From the NCBI RefSeq assembly GCF_029982035.1, contig NZ_CP104166.1, positions 806,001-870,000 on the forward strand: DNA of 64,000 nt. Reading direction: 5' to 3'. Made by a program: the position numbers and the translations under genes. Of the stretch, positions 45,708-56,020 are shown piece after piece; positions within the stretch are counted from its first letter, which is position 1; each line of letters starts with the position of its first letter. The notes beneath the pieces were generated by a model. That model saw only the letters and a program-made list of their open reading frames with translations, was not told the DNA's origin and searched no databases. This DNA is from Megaera polyxenophila (GTDB taxonomy: Bacteria; Pseudomonadota; Alphaproteobacteria; Rickettsiales; Rickettsiaceae).

Positions 45708-48020
45708 TTACAAGTTTGTAGAAAATTGAATATGAAAAGTTTGTTTTTCATCATATTTCTGTTTCTTCATTGGGAAACCCCAGTATACCTTGATAGGAGC
45801 AATTTTGGTTATCCATATAAAGCCAAAACCTACTGAAGCTCTTAGAGCTTTATCATTGTAGAATCCTTCTGGAGTAGAAGATTTTGAATCAGCATCCCAT
45901 AAGGAACCAGCATCCGCAAAAACGGCTCCCGTCACATTAAACTCCTGCGGTAAGCCTAGTGGAAAATTCAATTCTGAAGATACAGTATAATATTTCTGAC
46001 CGCCAAAACCTTCATCGGTTTTTTTATCCCTAGGTCCTATACCCCCTGGAGCAAAACCCCTCAGAGAAGCATCTCCCAAATTAAATCTATCCGAAATCCT
46101 TACTTTTTTACCGCTTACACCTTTAATATGACCAGCAGCAGCAGACAGCTTTAATGTGTATTTATTCTCAACAAAGGACTTGAAATATTTACCGTCAAGT
46201 TCATGTTTTAGATATTTTGTATTGCCGCCAACCCCAGCAAATTCCTGGCTTCCGACTATTAAATAGCCGTTTTTAGGCAATATCCTACTGTCAGTTCTAT
46301 CGTAAGTCAAACTGTGGCCAATAGCCGAAGTCGTAAATTTACCCATTTGCTCTTTAATAAATACAGAAGCAGAATCTGATGGGCCACTTAGTTTGTCCTG
46401 TTTAAGTAAATACTCAACCTCATGAGATAGATCGTCGGTTATGTCATAACCAATCGATGTCTTACCCCCGGTAGAAGTTTTAGAGTAATTCTGTTCACCG
46501 TTACCAAAACCACTACCGCGACCATCCTGGGTTCTAAAAAAATTCACTCCTAAAGACAAATCTTTATCAAGAAAATGAGGATTTGTCACCCCTCCATAAT
46601 AGCTAATGCTTTTTTTACCGACTTGTATACCAGCATTTAAATATTTACCAGTACCAAGTAAATTCCTTTCTAAAAAGGATATGCGCCCAAAAGGACCGCC
46701 AGCAGTATTATATCCAAGGTCTAGTCCAATAGAAGAAGTAGATTTTTCTTCAACATCTATATTAATATCGTAACGGTCTCTTCGATCAGTAGGAGCTATT
46801 TTTAGCATTAATTTATCGAAATAATCCAAATTACGAATATTTTGCTCACCTTTTTCAATCTTTGAGCGATTAAATATATCACCTTCTGCTATTCTAAGTT
46901 GACGTCTAATAACATGGTCCTCGGTTTTCAAGTTGCCTTCAATATTGATTTTATTTATAAAAATCTTATCAGCCTGATCAACTACGATTACCACATCTAC
47001 TATTCTAGCTTCCCTATTTGGTTTTATATCAGGATAAACCTCTACTTGCGGATAACCACGACTTCCCAAATAACTGGTTATTTTCTCGGCAATCGATTCC
47101 ATAGCGTCTAAATTAAAAGTTTCTCCCTTTTTCTGAGAAATAAACTTTTCTACTTCTTCAGTTGCGACATTTTTTAATTTATTATTAACTGTAATATTCC
47201 CAAATTGATATTTGTTACCTTCATCAACTGAATAAGTTAATATAAATCCCTCCTTTGTCGGAAGTAAATCCGCTGTAACTGAAATTACGTTAAAATCTGC
47301 AAATCCTACTGAGTTATAGAATTTGGTAAGCAGATGCTTATCATATTCTATCCTGTCAGGATCATAGGTATCGTTAGTCTCTAAAAACCTGAACCATTTA
47401 GATTCCTTGGTCATTATAACAGATCTTAATTCAGAATTTGAATAATTCGCATTACCGGCGAAGTAAATGGATTTCACTCCAGTTTTTGGACCTTCAGTAA
47501 TTTGAAAAATAACTTTGACGGCATTGTTGCCCTGTTCCTCAATTTTAGAGTTAACGTTAACAGAAAATCTACCAGAACGTTTATACATTTCCTTAATTTT
47601 TTCTACGTCTGCTCTCAGTTTTGCTTTTCTTAACGATTCACCCGCAACAGTTGAGATTTCATTTGTAAGGATTGCAGATTTTATCTTGGAATTCCCGGTA
47701 AAAGTTACTTTGCTTACAAAAGGTGTTTCTTTTACATCAACTCTTAAAACCCCGTTTGCAAAATTTATGGAAACATCTTCAAATAATGAAGTTGCATATA
47801 AACTTTTAACGGCATCATTTTGAGATTCTAAAGAAAATTGCTGTCCTTCCCTTAAACCTATATACTCTTCGATGGTTGATGTCTGAATTCTTTGATTCCC
47901 ATGTACAACAATCTTGGTAATTTTTTCATCGGCAACAGCATAGGAAAAAACAAACAAAGAGCTTGCCAAAAAAATTAGTCTTATTACTTTATTCACAAAC
48001 ACGCCTCTTATAAAAAACAA
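45708..48020 (-). CDS. bamA: BamA, outer-membrane protein assembly factor
   Basis: The 770-residue protein has a signal peptide (IFLASSLFVFSYAVADEK), five POTRA domains (for example KITKIVVHGNQRIQTSTIEE and INKINIEGNLKTEDHVIRRQ) and a C-terminal 16-strand barrel with the lid motif SLRGFAPGGIGPRD (RGF) and a final strand ending in hydrophobic residues. It inserts barrel proteins, which would include the autotransporter at 19708-21357. The length is typical and the gene intact. Confidence 0.95.
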   Translation of the reverse strand: MFFIRGVFVNKVIRLIFLASSLFVFSYAVADEKITKIVVHGNQRIQTSTIEEYIGLREGQQFSLESQNDAVKSLYATSLFEDVSINFANGVLRVDVKETPFVSKVTFTGNSKIKSAILTNEISTVAGESLRKAKLRADVEKIKEMYKRSGRFSVNVNSKIEEQGNNAVKVIFQITEGPKTGVKSIYFAGNANYSNSELRSVIMTKESKWFRFLETNDTYDPDRIEYDKHLLTKFYNSVGFADFNVISVTADLLPTKEGFILTYSVDEGNKYQFGNITVNNKLKNVATEEVEKFISQKKGETFNLDAMESIAEKITSYLGSRGYPQVEVYPDIKPNREARIVDVVIVVDQADKIFINKINIEGNLKTEDHVIRRQLRIAEGDIFNRSKIEKGEQNIRNLDYFDKLMLKIAPTDRRDRYDINIDVEEKSTSSIGLDLGYNTAGGPFGRISFLERNLLGTGKYLNAGIQVGKKSISYYGGVTNPHFLDKDLSLGVNFFRTQDGRGSGFGNGEQNYSKTSTGGKTSIGYDITDDLSHEVEYLLKQDKLSGPSDSASVFIKEQMGKFTTSAIGHSLTYDRTDSRILPKNGYLIVGSQEFAGVGGNTKYLKHELDGKYFKSFVENKYTLKLSAAAGHIKGVSGKKVRISDRFNLGDASLRGFAPGGIGPRDKKTDEGFGGQKYYTVSSELNFPLGLPQEFNVTGAVFADAGSLWDADSKSSTPEGFYNDKALRASVGFGFIWITKIAPIKVYWGFPMKKQKYDEKQTFHIQFSTNL

Positions 48021-48114
48021 ACTAAAACTTATAGAACAAAATTATGCCCAGAACTAATAGATTTTTATAGCAGTTAGAACAAAAATTACAACAAGAAAAG
48101 CTATTAGGAACGTT

Positions 48115-48222
48115 ATGATTGATATAAATGCTATTAACTCAGGGATTTTAGAACTAAAAATAGATATTACTGATAAAGACTCCGAAGCAATTAGATCAAT
48201 TTACCACTTCTATCAATTCTAA
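48115..48222 (+). other. Short ORF or gene fragment in the bamA-LysE gap
   Basis: The gap 48021-48468 has no full gene. A 35-codon frame at 48115 (MIDINAINSGILELKIDITD) looks like the start of a rickettsial hypothetical protein that has lost its remainder. The evidence is only its coding-like composition. Nothing else in the gap is recognisable. Confidence 0.25.
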
Positions 48223-48468
48223 AGTTTAAGCAAATAGCTTACAGAAAAGCAACAGTGAATTTCAGATAACTATAGAGGATCTCTATGGAAGATCTAAATA
48301 ATAAATATTTCTTAGTAGAAAGGAGGGAATTTTAAAGATTCTCCACATATGGCGGGGAATATGGAACACATTGCGAACCCTAAACCAGAATCATAGGCTT
48401 GAAATTATCAATATCTCACTAATGGAAACATGACAATAATTTGAGAGAAAACTATTACCATATCAATT

Positions 48469-49092
48469 CTACACCAACAATATCTTACTGCCAAATAATA
48501 TAAATATGCATCCAGCTGATACTTCTAATACTCTATTAAAATTTCTAGTATAAAAAGTAATTTTTTCAGAAGAGATAACTAGTGAAACTGTAACAAACCA
48601 TACAGAACTTAGAATTACAATCTCTAACCAACATATAAACTTAACTCTAAAAGATTCTATCTGATCTACAAAGACAGTGATTATACTTATAAAAAATGTA
48701 AAAGCTAAAGGATTTAGAAATTCAACAAATAAAGCTTCTAAAAGATAATTTTGGTTATTACTCAAACATGATTTTTTAGGTTTCTGTTCATCTAAACTTA
48801 ATTTTTCTTGCTGTCTAGCAAATAACATCCTTATTCCTAAGTATATTAAATAAATAGAGCATAAAATTTTTAATATTTTAAAAAGGACTAAGTTATTTTC
48901 TATAAAAACTAAAATAGTCAGTACTAAACCAAATTGTAATGCTGTTCCTAATATTGTACCTAATGCAGCTTGTATACTTGACAAACGAGAATTTATAAGA
49001 GCATTTCTAATAATTAATGCAATAGATGGCCCAGGCATCATTGCTGCTAATAAGTACGCTATACCTAACTCTATAAAATTATATATACTCAT
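48469..49092 (-). CDS. LysE/RhtB-family amino acid exporter
   Basis: The 207-residue protein has about six membrane segments and the LysE signature MMPGPSIALIIRNALINSRL near residue 18, followed by QAALGTILGTALQFGL and YLIYLGIRML. The family exports amino acids and similar small molecules by proton exchange. It is the last gene of the group that starts with the SDR or ABC gene, 19 bases after the aminotransferase stop. Context suggests it exports an amino acid made by the group; that is inference. Confidence 0.88.
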   Translation of the reverse strand: MSIYNFIELGIAYLLAAMMPGPSIALIIRNALINSRLSSIQAALGTILGTALQFGLVLTILVFIENNLVLFKILKILCSIYLIYLGIRMLFARQQEKLSLDEQKPKKSCLSNNQNYLLEALFVEFLNPLAFTFFISIITVFVDQIESFRVKFICWLEIVILSSVWFVTVSLVISSEKITFYTRNFNRVLEVSAGCIFILFGSKILLV

Positions 49093-49111
49093 AGTAAAAC
49101 CTGTAGTTAAT

Positions 49112-50290
49112 TTAAGATCTAGTTTTATATTCTTTTAAAGCTTGTTTTAAACGTTTTATTCCTATCTCAATCATGTTAATATCACACAATGCAAAGCTTA
49201 AACGTAAACAAGTTGCTAAAGAACTATTATGTTTAACTCCAAAAGCTGAGCCAGGCAAAAAAGATACTTTATTGTTTTCTAGGGCCTGAACAAAAAGCTT
49301 ATTTGTATTAATATCGGGAAGTCTTCCCCATATAAAAAATCCACTGTTAGGTATAGAAAAATCCATCTCTGGAATATAATGTTTAATTGCTTCCACCATT
49401 ATATCTCTTTTTTTCTTATAGTGGTTTTTAAGAAACTCAAGATGTTCATTTAGACAACCTTGGTTAAGATAATTATTAATTATGTATTGTGATAAGGTTG
49501 ACGTATTGATGTCCATACCTTCTTTTAATATTTCCAGTTTTTGTATTAAATATTCCGGAGCAATAATCCAACCTAGCCTAGCAGCAGGCGAAAGTATTTT
49601 AGAGAAAGACCCTATATAAAATACTAATCCACTAGAGTAAGAGTAAAGTGGAGGATTTATCTTACCATAGTTAATAAACCCATAAGCATCATCTTCTACA
49701 ATAGGAAGTTGCCAAGAACTAGCTATATTGACAATTTCCAAACGCTTTTCATTGCTTAAACTTATTCCTGAAGGATTATGTCCCTCAGGGATAGTATAAA
49801 GCAATTTAGGAGTTTTATTTTTCATTAAAAGTTTTTTTAATTGCTCTGTTATTATACCGTTCTTATAATCAACAGGAGTAGATATAAGATTAGCATGTGC
49901 AGATTTAGCAATTTGTATAAATCCTGGGTAACTGATTTCTTCAATTATAACACTATCACCTTTATCTATTAATAGTTTACATATTAATGTCATTGCTTGT
50001 TGAGCACCAGATGTAAGCAAAATTTGCTCAGGTTTACATTTTATCTGCCTTTCTTTCATAAGGTTGGCAATATGAATTTTTAAAGAAAATAAAGGAGAAG
50101 AATATTGTAGAATACTAGGAGAATTAATGCTCTGAAAGGCATTTTTATATTCGGTCAGGGGTAATATACCAGTATCAGGCATTCCTAAGGAAAATGATAT
50201 AATATCAGTATCAACAGATTTTTCAAGTGCTTGTTGAATAGCTGATTTTTTTAATGTTTTTGCTAATGTTGATAAATACTGTTTACGCAT
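49112..50290 (-). CDS. PLP-dependent aminotransferase, fold type I (HpgT/AadAT/MocR-like)
   Basis: I choose the ATG at 50290 (MRKQYLSTLAKTLKKSAIQQ); it overlaps the stop of the dioxygenase gene in ATGCGTAA, a sign of coupled translation. The protein of about 392 residues has ISFSLGMPDTGILPL, TSGAQQAMTLICKLL, YTIPEGHNPSGISLS, EDDAYGFI and the PLP lysine in YIGSFSKILSPAARLGW. These features fit the 2-aminoadipate/aromatic aminotransferase group that includes 4-hydroxyphenylglycine aminotransferases. Given its partner, amination of an aryl glyoxylate is a plausible role. The true substrate is unproven. Confidence 0.85.
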   Translation of the reverse strand: MRKQYLSTLAKTLKKSAIQQALEKSVDTDIISFSLGMPDTGILPLTEYKNAFQSINSPSILQYSSPLFSLKIHIANLMKERQIKCKPEQILLTSGAQQAMTLICKLLIDKGDSVIIEEISYPGFIQIAKSAHANLISTPVDYKNGIITEQLKKLLMKNKTPKLLYTIPEGHNPSGISLSNEKRLEIVNIASSWQLPIVEDDAYGFINYGKINPPLYSYSSGLVFYIGSFSKILSPAARLGWIIAPEYLIQKLEILKEGMDINTSTLSQYIINNYLNQGCLNEHLEFLKNHYKKKRDIMVEAIKHYIPEMDFSIPNSGFFIWGRLPDINTNKLFVQALENNKVSFLPGSAFGVKHNSSLATCLRLSFALCDINMIEIGIKRLKQALKEYKTRS

Positions 50291-51377
50291 TGTTAAATAG
50301 TTGTGATGATTTCTGAGACTTTTGAACAGCGGCATATAATGCTTTGATGTTCCTACTACCAAATCCTGTTGCTTTCTCTCGCTGTATTAATTCTATAAAA
50401 AATGTGGGAATACTTTGTATAGGTTTACTAAAAACCTGCATTAAATAGCCGTTTTGATCTTCATCTATCAATACCTTGTGTTCCATAAGGGATTGGATTA
50501 AGTCATTATTTAATTTATGTTTTATATTTTGCTTAAGTTCAATGTAATAATCTACTGGTACATCCAAAAAATTTAATCCTTGTTGCTTTAATAATCGGAC
50601 TGAATTGATAATATCTTTACATAAGAAAGCTAAATGTTGTACACCTGCGCCTTTATTATAATTAAGAAAAGCCTCTATTTGAGAGGTTTCTCCATTTGAA
50701 ACTGGTTCAATTAACACAAACTTTATATTCTCTTCTTTATTAGCTACTACTGTAGATAGCATACCGCTATTACCAAGATATATATTTTCAGAATAAAAAA
50801 CATGAAAACCAAATACTTTTTCATAAAATTCCTGCCAAAGCTTTAGAGTTCCAGCTTCCAAGGCTATAGCAAGATGGTCAATCTTTTTTAACCCGAAGTT
50901 AAGAGGTTTTGATTTCTGAGGAATGGAGGTATAGAATGGCAAAATGCTAGCAGTTGCCTCCTGTTCAATAAAAGAATGTACAGTACTTCCAAAAGTAAGG
51001 ACAGAAGCTTTAATAATTTTTTGTTTATTATCATTAATTTCTACAGGTTTAAGAACAGGAATAGCTCCAGATCTTGTACACATCTCAAAAGTCTCTCTAA
51101 CGTTTTTACACAAAAATGCAATATCTTTTACACTATCATTATGTAAAAAGACATGCTCTGATAAAGTAGAATTAGTATTATTAGAAATTGCAGAACTAAT
51201 AATAATCTTTATTTTTCCTTGAATTAGTATATAAGATATCTTATCCTGTAATCCAGTTTCAGGTCCACCATAGCCAATTATATCAAACCCTAATACATAC
51301 CTATAAAAATTGGCAGCTTGAAAAGCATTAAACACGTAAAACTCTATATAGGCTATCTCGTTAAGTAACATTTCCAA
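50283..51377 (-). CDS. 4-hydroxyphenylpyruvate-using Fe(II) dioxygenase, likely hydroxymandelate synthase
   Basis: The 364-residue protein has two vicinal-oxygen-chelate domains. The iron ligands of the HPPD/HmaS family are present: His168 (KIDHLAIAL), His248 (GAGVQHLAFL) and Glu329 (TFFIELIQR). Counting from these ligands, Ser208 matches conserved Ser201 of Pseudomonas HPPD. Val221, Ile223 and Ile344 stand where HPPD has Pro214, Asn216 and Phe337. Loss of that Pro and a Phe337-to-Ile change are marks of hydroxymandelate synthase, which oxidises 4-hydroxyphenylpyruvate to 4-hydroxymandelate instead of homogentisate. The C-terminal GFGSRNIKALYAAV also has the HmaS form. No homogentisate pathway gene is nearby. 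The residue numbering is from memory. Confidence 0.8.
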   Translation of the reverse strand: MEMLLNEIAYIEFYVFNAFQAANFYRYVLGFDIIGYGGPETGLQDKISYILIQGKIKIIISSAISNNTNSTLSEHVFLHNDSVKDIAFLCKNVRETFEMCTRSGAIPVLKPVEINDNKQKIIKASVLTFGSTVHSFIEQEATASILPFYTSIPQKSKPLNFGLKKIDHLAIALEAGTLKLWQEFYEKVFGFHVFYSENIYLGNSGMLSTVVANKEENIKFVLIEPVSNGETSQIEAFLNYNKGAGVQHLAFLCKDIINSVRLLKQQGLNFLDVPVDYYIELKQNIKHKLNNDLIQSLMEHKVLIDEDQNGYLMQVFSKPIQSIPTFFIELIQREKATGFGSRNIKALYAAVQKSQKSSQLFNNA

Positions 51378-51419
51378 TTCTCATTATTTAAATATTAATA
51401 AAAGAAGTTATACATTTTT

Positions 51420-52196
51420 TTATTTTGGAGAATTTCCACAAACAGATAGCACACCTCCATCAACTATTATCTCAGAACCAGTTGTATATAATGATTCATC
51501 TGATGCTAAATATAAAACTGCATTAGCCACTTCTTGAACAGTTCCCATTCTTTTTAGAGGTAGGGAAGTAAGGAACGCATTAAAAATATTACTATCTTCC
51601 TTATAATGATTCCACATATCAGTATCTATTGCAGCAGGACTTACTGTATTACACCTTATAGGGTATCCTTTCTGAGCGCAATAAATAGCTACTGCCTTAC
51701 TATAATTTCTAATAGCTGCTTTTGTTGAAGAATAAGCAGCTAGATTTGGTGTAGCAATTACTCCCGACCTTGAAGCTATGTTTACTATAGAAGATTGCTG
51801 TTGATTATTTTTCATAGTATTTATACCAAACTTGCATCCTAAAAATACACTTGTTAAATTTACTGAATGAATATAATTCCAGGTTTCAATATTCATGTTT
51901 TCTGGATCTTGAATCATATCAATTCCACTAATAGCTGCATTATTAACTAATATATCTATAGTGTAATATTTAGCTTTAATATGATTATGTATTTCCTTCC
52001 AGCTACTCTGCTTGCTTACATCTAGCTTTAAATAATCGCAATTATTATTATGATTTCTATCATTATATAGTCTATCAAGTACATCAACAACTATCACTTG
52101 TGCTCCATGTTTAATAAAAAGCTTTGTGATAGCTTTTCCAATACCTCGAGCTCCTCCTGTAACTAAAGCTATTTTCTTATCTAATCTATTGCCCAT
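51420..52196 (-). CDS. SDR-family dehydrogenase
   Basis: The 258-residue classical short-chain dehydrogenase has the NAD(P) motif ALVTGGARGIGKAI, an Asp after the second strand (VIVVDVLD, which favours NAD), ILVNNAAIS, the catalytic Ser in NIASRSG, YSSTKAAIRNY, and a C-terminal TGSEIIVDGG. It lies 42 bases before the dioxygenase gene on the same strand. In this context it could oxidise hydroxymandelate to the keto acid, a step done by a flavin oxidase in actinomycetes. That assignment is inference. Confidence 0.85.
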   Translation of the reverse strand: MGNRLDKKIALVTGGARGIGKAITKLFIKHGAQVIVVDVLDRLYNDRNHNNNCDYLKLDVSKQSSWKEIHNHIKAKYYTIDILVNNAAISGIDMIQDPENMNIETWNYIHSVNLTSVFLGCKFGINTMKNNQQQSSIVNIASRSGVIATPNLAAYSSTKAAIRNYSKAVAIYCAQKGYPIRCNTVSPAAIDTDMWNHYKEDSNIFNAFLTSLPLKRMGTVQEVANAVLYLASDESLYTTGSEIIVDGGVLSVCGNSPK

Positions 52197-52500
52197 AAAT
52201 ATATTTAGTGATAAAAATTAGTACATATTAAGTAATCTTAGCTTGGATTATTATAAATATCATTTAGTAACACCATACAATTCTAGTACTTAAATAACAC
52301 GTAAAGTAAAATTTTTATAAAGTCGCTAATTATTGAAGGCTGATAAATAATTAATTTTAAGACTGTGTCATATTATCTAATCCTAAATTCGCTCTATATT
52401 TTTTTACTATCGAAATAATAGTTTATAACTTTGTATTTTTCTAAACTCTTATTACACCTGCTTAGGTTTGTTAAATTATTACTATATTTTTACTAGTACT

Positions 52501-54270
52501 TTACAATTTTTTTTGAAATGGGAGAAAACCATCTAACTGAGTGTCCCATAATTTTTTATAAAGCCCTTCTACAGTTATTAGGTGTTTATGCGTTCCATCT
52601 TGTACTATTTTTCCTTTATCAAATACTAGAATACGATCCATTTCTAATAGTGTAGACAAACGGTGCGCAATAACTATTGTAGTTTTTTCTTTCATCAGGT
52701 CCAGTAAGCTTTTTTGAATCATAGATTCTGTAATAGAATCTAAATGGCTAGTAGCCTCATCTAAAATCAATATTGGAGGATTCTTGAGTAATATCCTAGC
52801 AATAGCAATACGTTGGCGTTCACCTCCAGAAAGTTTTACTCCTCTTTCTCCCAGTAAAGTGTTATAAGATTGTACAAGTTTACAGATAAAGTTATGGGCA
52901 TGTGCTTGTTTAGCGATTTTTATTATTTCTTCATCTAAAGCATCTTCTTTTCCGTATCGAATATTTTCTGCTACAGTACGATGAAATAACAATGGATCTT
53001 GTGAGATAATTCCTATGGCTCTTCTTAGTGATACTTGTGAAATTTCTTTAATATCTTGATTGTCAATTATTATTCTACCTTCTTTGAGATCGAATACCCT
53101 TAAAATCAGGTTAACAAAAGTAGATTTACCACTTCCTGAATATCCAACTAATCCTACTTTTTGGCCAGAAGGGATTTTTAAACATATATTTTCAAAAAGA
53201 GGTTTATTCTTATAATAATAAAATTTTACATTCTCAAAAACAATTTCTCCTTGATTAACCTTAATATCTTTGGCTCCTGGTATATCTTTGATCTCTAAAG
53301 GGGTAGTAACAATACGTAACCCTTGAGTTAAGTTTCCTATTGAAGTACTAAATTCTCCAATTTCATGAGAAATATTATGTAAACAATTAATTATTGATAT
53401 ATTTAAAATCAGAATTAAAGCAAAATCACCAGAAGTATTGGTTTGATTACTTATACCTAACATTAACCACCAAAAACAAATTGATTGAAAAATAATAAAA
53501 GATCCTTCTTGAAATGTATGGATTTTTATTAAGAACCATCCTTTTGCTTGTTCAGCTTTGATGCTTTTTTCATACATAGAACACAAACGTTTGTGTTCAT
53601 AGTCCATTTTTGCAAAAAAACATACATTAACAATATTGGTAAATATATCAATAATGTGACCAGCAATAGTAGAGCGTACCTCGGCGGCTTTATCTGATAA
53701 ATGCTTAGCTTTATAAGCCATTGTTATTGAGAAAAATAAAAATACCACAATCCATATAGTCAGACCAATAGCAAATTTTATATTAACAGACCACACTGTA
53801 TATATAGCTATTAGAAGAGCTAGTGTGGAGCTAAATAATCTATCAATAATAATATTAATTATACTAGGAACGGAATTAGTTATATCATTAATCTTATTTG
53901 CTACACTGCCTGAAAAATGATTATAATAAAAGCTAGGGGAGTGTTTTATCATATGTTGTACAAGAACAGTACTTATATGTTTTTTTACAACAGGTTGAAA
54001 ACAAAAGATGATCCAATCGTAAAGTCTGAAACTTGCAACTATGATAATGGATGTAAAAATATATAAAATAATAATCGGTGTTAGTGAACTAAAAACTTGT
54101 AAAGATGGAATTAAAGTAATTTTATCAACAATTTTTTTAACTAGATATGGACGTAATGATATATCGATTGCCCAAAATATGGCTATTAAAAATTGAGCAA
54201 TAAAAATCCACTTAAATTGCCTTAAAATGGCAACTATAGAAGATTTTAAAGAAAAACTAAAATCTTTCAT
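52501..54270 (-). CDS. ABC exporter, fused membrane and ATPase domains
   Basis: The 589-residue half-transporter has six membrane segments in residues about 15-310, then a nucleotide-binding domain with Walker A VGYSGSGKST, Q-loop IISQDPLLF, signature LSGGERQRIAIARI, Walker B ILILDEATSHLD and an H-loop IVIAHRLS. It acts as a dimer and exports lipids, drugs or peptides. It reads in the same direction as the SDR-dioxygenase-aminotransferase-LysE group but is separated by 304 bases without a gene (52197-52500), which may hold their promoter. Export of the group's product is possible. Confidence 0.9.
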   Translation of the reverse strand: MKDFSFSLKSSIVAILRQFKWIFIAQFLIAIFWAIDISLRPYLVKKIVDKITLIPSLQVFSSLTPIIILYIFTSIIIVASFRLYDWIIFCFQPVVKKHISTVLVQHMIKHSPSFYYNHFSGSVANKINDITNSVPSIINIIIDRLFSSTLALLIAIYTVWSVNIKFAIGLTIWIVVFLFFSITMAYKAKHLSDKAAEVRSTIAGHIIDIFTNIVNVCFFAKMDYEHKRLCSMYEKSIKAEQAKGWFLIKIHTFQEGSFIIFQSICFWWLMLGISNQTNTSGDFALILILNISIINCLHNISHEIGEFSTSIGNLTQGLRIVTTPLEIKDIPGAKDIKVNQGEIVFENVKFYYYKNKPLFENICLKIPSGQKVGLVGYSGSGKSTFVNLILRVFDLKEGRIIIDNQDIKEISQVSLRRAIGIISQDPLLFHRTVAENIRYGKEDALDEEIIKIAKQAHAHNFICKLVQSYNTLLGERGVKLSGGERQRIAIARILLKNPPILILDEATSHLDSITESMIQKSLLDLMKEKTTIVIAHRLSTLLEMDRILVFDKGKIVQDGTHKHLITVEGLYKKLWDTQLDGFLPFQKKL

Positions 54271-54639
54271 ACCTTACTCTTTATTATTAAATGACTTATG
54301 AGTGTCTTTTTTAGAAATACACACATTGTTATAAATAAAGATAGATCTTAAACTTTTTGTATTTGCTAACAATTTAACGGTAGGTTTCATGAAAATCTAA
54401 TCATAAAATTAGGATTTACTAAAATTAAGTAGCTTTTTATATTTTTTAAATAAATCAGAAAACTTAGTAGATTATTATCTAATTTTATTGTCACTGTCAA
54501 CTATTAATAGACCTAAACTAACTCCTACTATTGTAATATTTATTAGGACCTCCTGGTTGTTATTTTTAGATTTATTATTAAACTTTAGAAGATTAGCATT
54601 TGCTTCTCATCCTGTAAATCGTGGTGGTCCATTCCATTA

Positions 54640-54905
54640 GTTAGAGTTAGTTTAGGGTAAGAAATGATAAAAAGAGCTAGACAGGAGTTTTGCACTTGAG
54701 ATACTCCTAAGAAAGGTGGCGGTAAGAGAACTCTTGGAATACCAAAAATAACTGATAGCATTGCCCAGACAGTAGTTAAAATCCATTTGGAAGCTTGAAT
54801 TGGAAAGAATATTTGATAAAGATTCATATGAGTATAGACTTGGTAAAGAAGAAGTAAAAAATAATACAGAAGACTGGTACACCACAGGAAGGATTATGCA
54901 AAGTA
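54640..54905 (+). pseudogene. Fragment of a group II intron reverse transcriptase
   Basis: The frame at about 54708 reads PKKGGGKRTLGIPKITDSIA and QTVVKIHLEA. A phase change leads to LERIFDKDSYEYRLGKEE. These are the conserved early RT motifs of group II intron proteins. The YADD region and maturase domain are absent, so this is a small dead remnant. Confidence 0.7.
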
Positions 54906-54959
54906 AAGTTCTGAGAATCAGTAAATATAAGAGTTATTTATTCGTTTACTTTTTACATT

Positions 54960-56020
54960 CCTAGCCTCCTCTCTGCTTTTAAATTTACACTGATGAATCA
55001 GATCAGTTTAATAGTATGGAAGAAACTTTCTGCAACCGCATTATCCCAATAATCCCTCTTATGGCTCATACTCTGGATAATATGATACCGCTTTATAATT
55101 TCTACATGGCTATTGGAAGCATATTGGCTACCACAATCAGTAGCCATATCAACCACTTAAGATGCACGTGCTGCCAGATTGCCATTAGCAAGTCTTTATT
55201 AACTAGTGCGGCTTTCGTTCGCTCACTCATTGACCAACCAATAATTTTTCTGGAATATAAATCAATTGTTCTCTCCAGATATAACCAGCCTTCTTCAGTT
55301 GAAACATAGGTAATATCCAACAGTCAGGAGCATCAACCATAAACTGCCTGGCTAACAAATTAGAAGCTACAGGCATTTTATGGTTAGAATCGGTAGTAGT
55401 CTTGAATTTACGTTTTATTTTACATACTAAATTAGCCTATTTCATCAGCCTTGTGATAAGTCTGCAGCTAATGACTATGTCTTGCTAATCAAGTATTTTC
55501 TTAATACGCCTGACACCGTAAGTATTATGTCCTTCCTTGCAAATAGTTTTAATGATTGCTATTAACTTCTTATCCTGTTCTGCTCTGTTTCCTCTACTAT
55601 TTATCATTAACCCATTCATAATAACCGCTTTGGTATACATTCAGTATTTTGCACATGGAAGCAATAGAAAATGCATTACTATATTTTTTATCTATGCGTA
55701 CTTTATCGGAACTCTTTTGCAAAGTACGCCGTTACTTTTTTAATATATCGCGCTCCTATGTAAGTCTTGCTAGTTCATTTTTCAGTTTGATTATTTCATC
55801 ATAAGTGCGGCTATCGCTATAAACCTTAGAGCCATTAACATTAGGGGTTTTTTGAATATTTACTAATCCAAGTACAAAAAGAGTTAAGATTGATACCTAA
55901 CTCTCTTGCCGTATATGCTATTGCTTGTACTGATTCAATAGCTAGCTTTACTGATGATTCTTTAATTTCCATAAAATAGATTTTTTGTTTTTGTTCAGAA
56001 ATTTTGTCAATCCTTTTTGT
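54960..56020 (-). pseudogene. Decayed IS3-family transposase
   Basis: On the minus strand, MDITYVSTEEGWLYLERTID and SRKIIGWSMSERT (55320-55260) are the integrase-core motifs of IS3 orfB, followed by a broken SDRGSQYAS-like part. The region up to about 56000 holds orfA-like and HTH-like fragments broken by stops. No complete reading frame remains. Together with the RT fragment this 1.5-kb gap is a graveyard of mobile DNA. Confidence 0.7.

Noticed and set aside
50283..51377. Ordinary HPPD for tyrosine breakdown
   Set aside because: Residues 221, 223 and 344 differ from the HPPD pattern in the HmaS direction and no homogentisate dioxygenase is near. It remains the main alternative.
54585..54885. 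Minus-strand frames of 77-80 codons
   Set aside because: They lie antisense to the group II intron RT remnant, which explains the region better.
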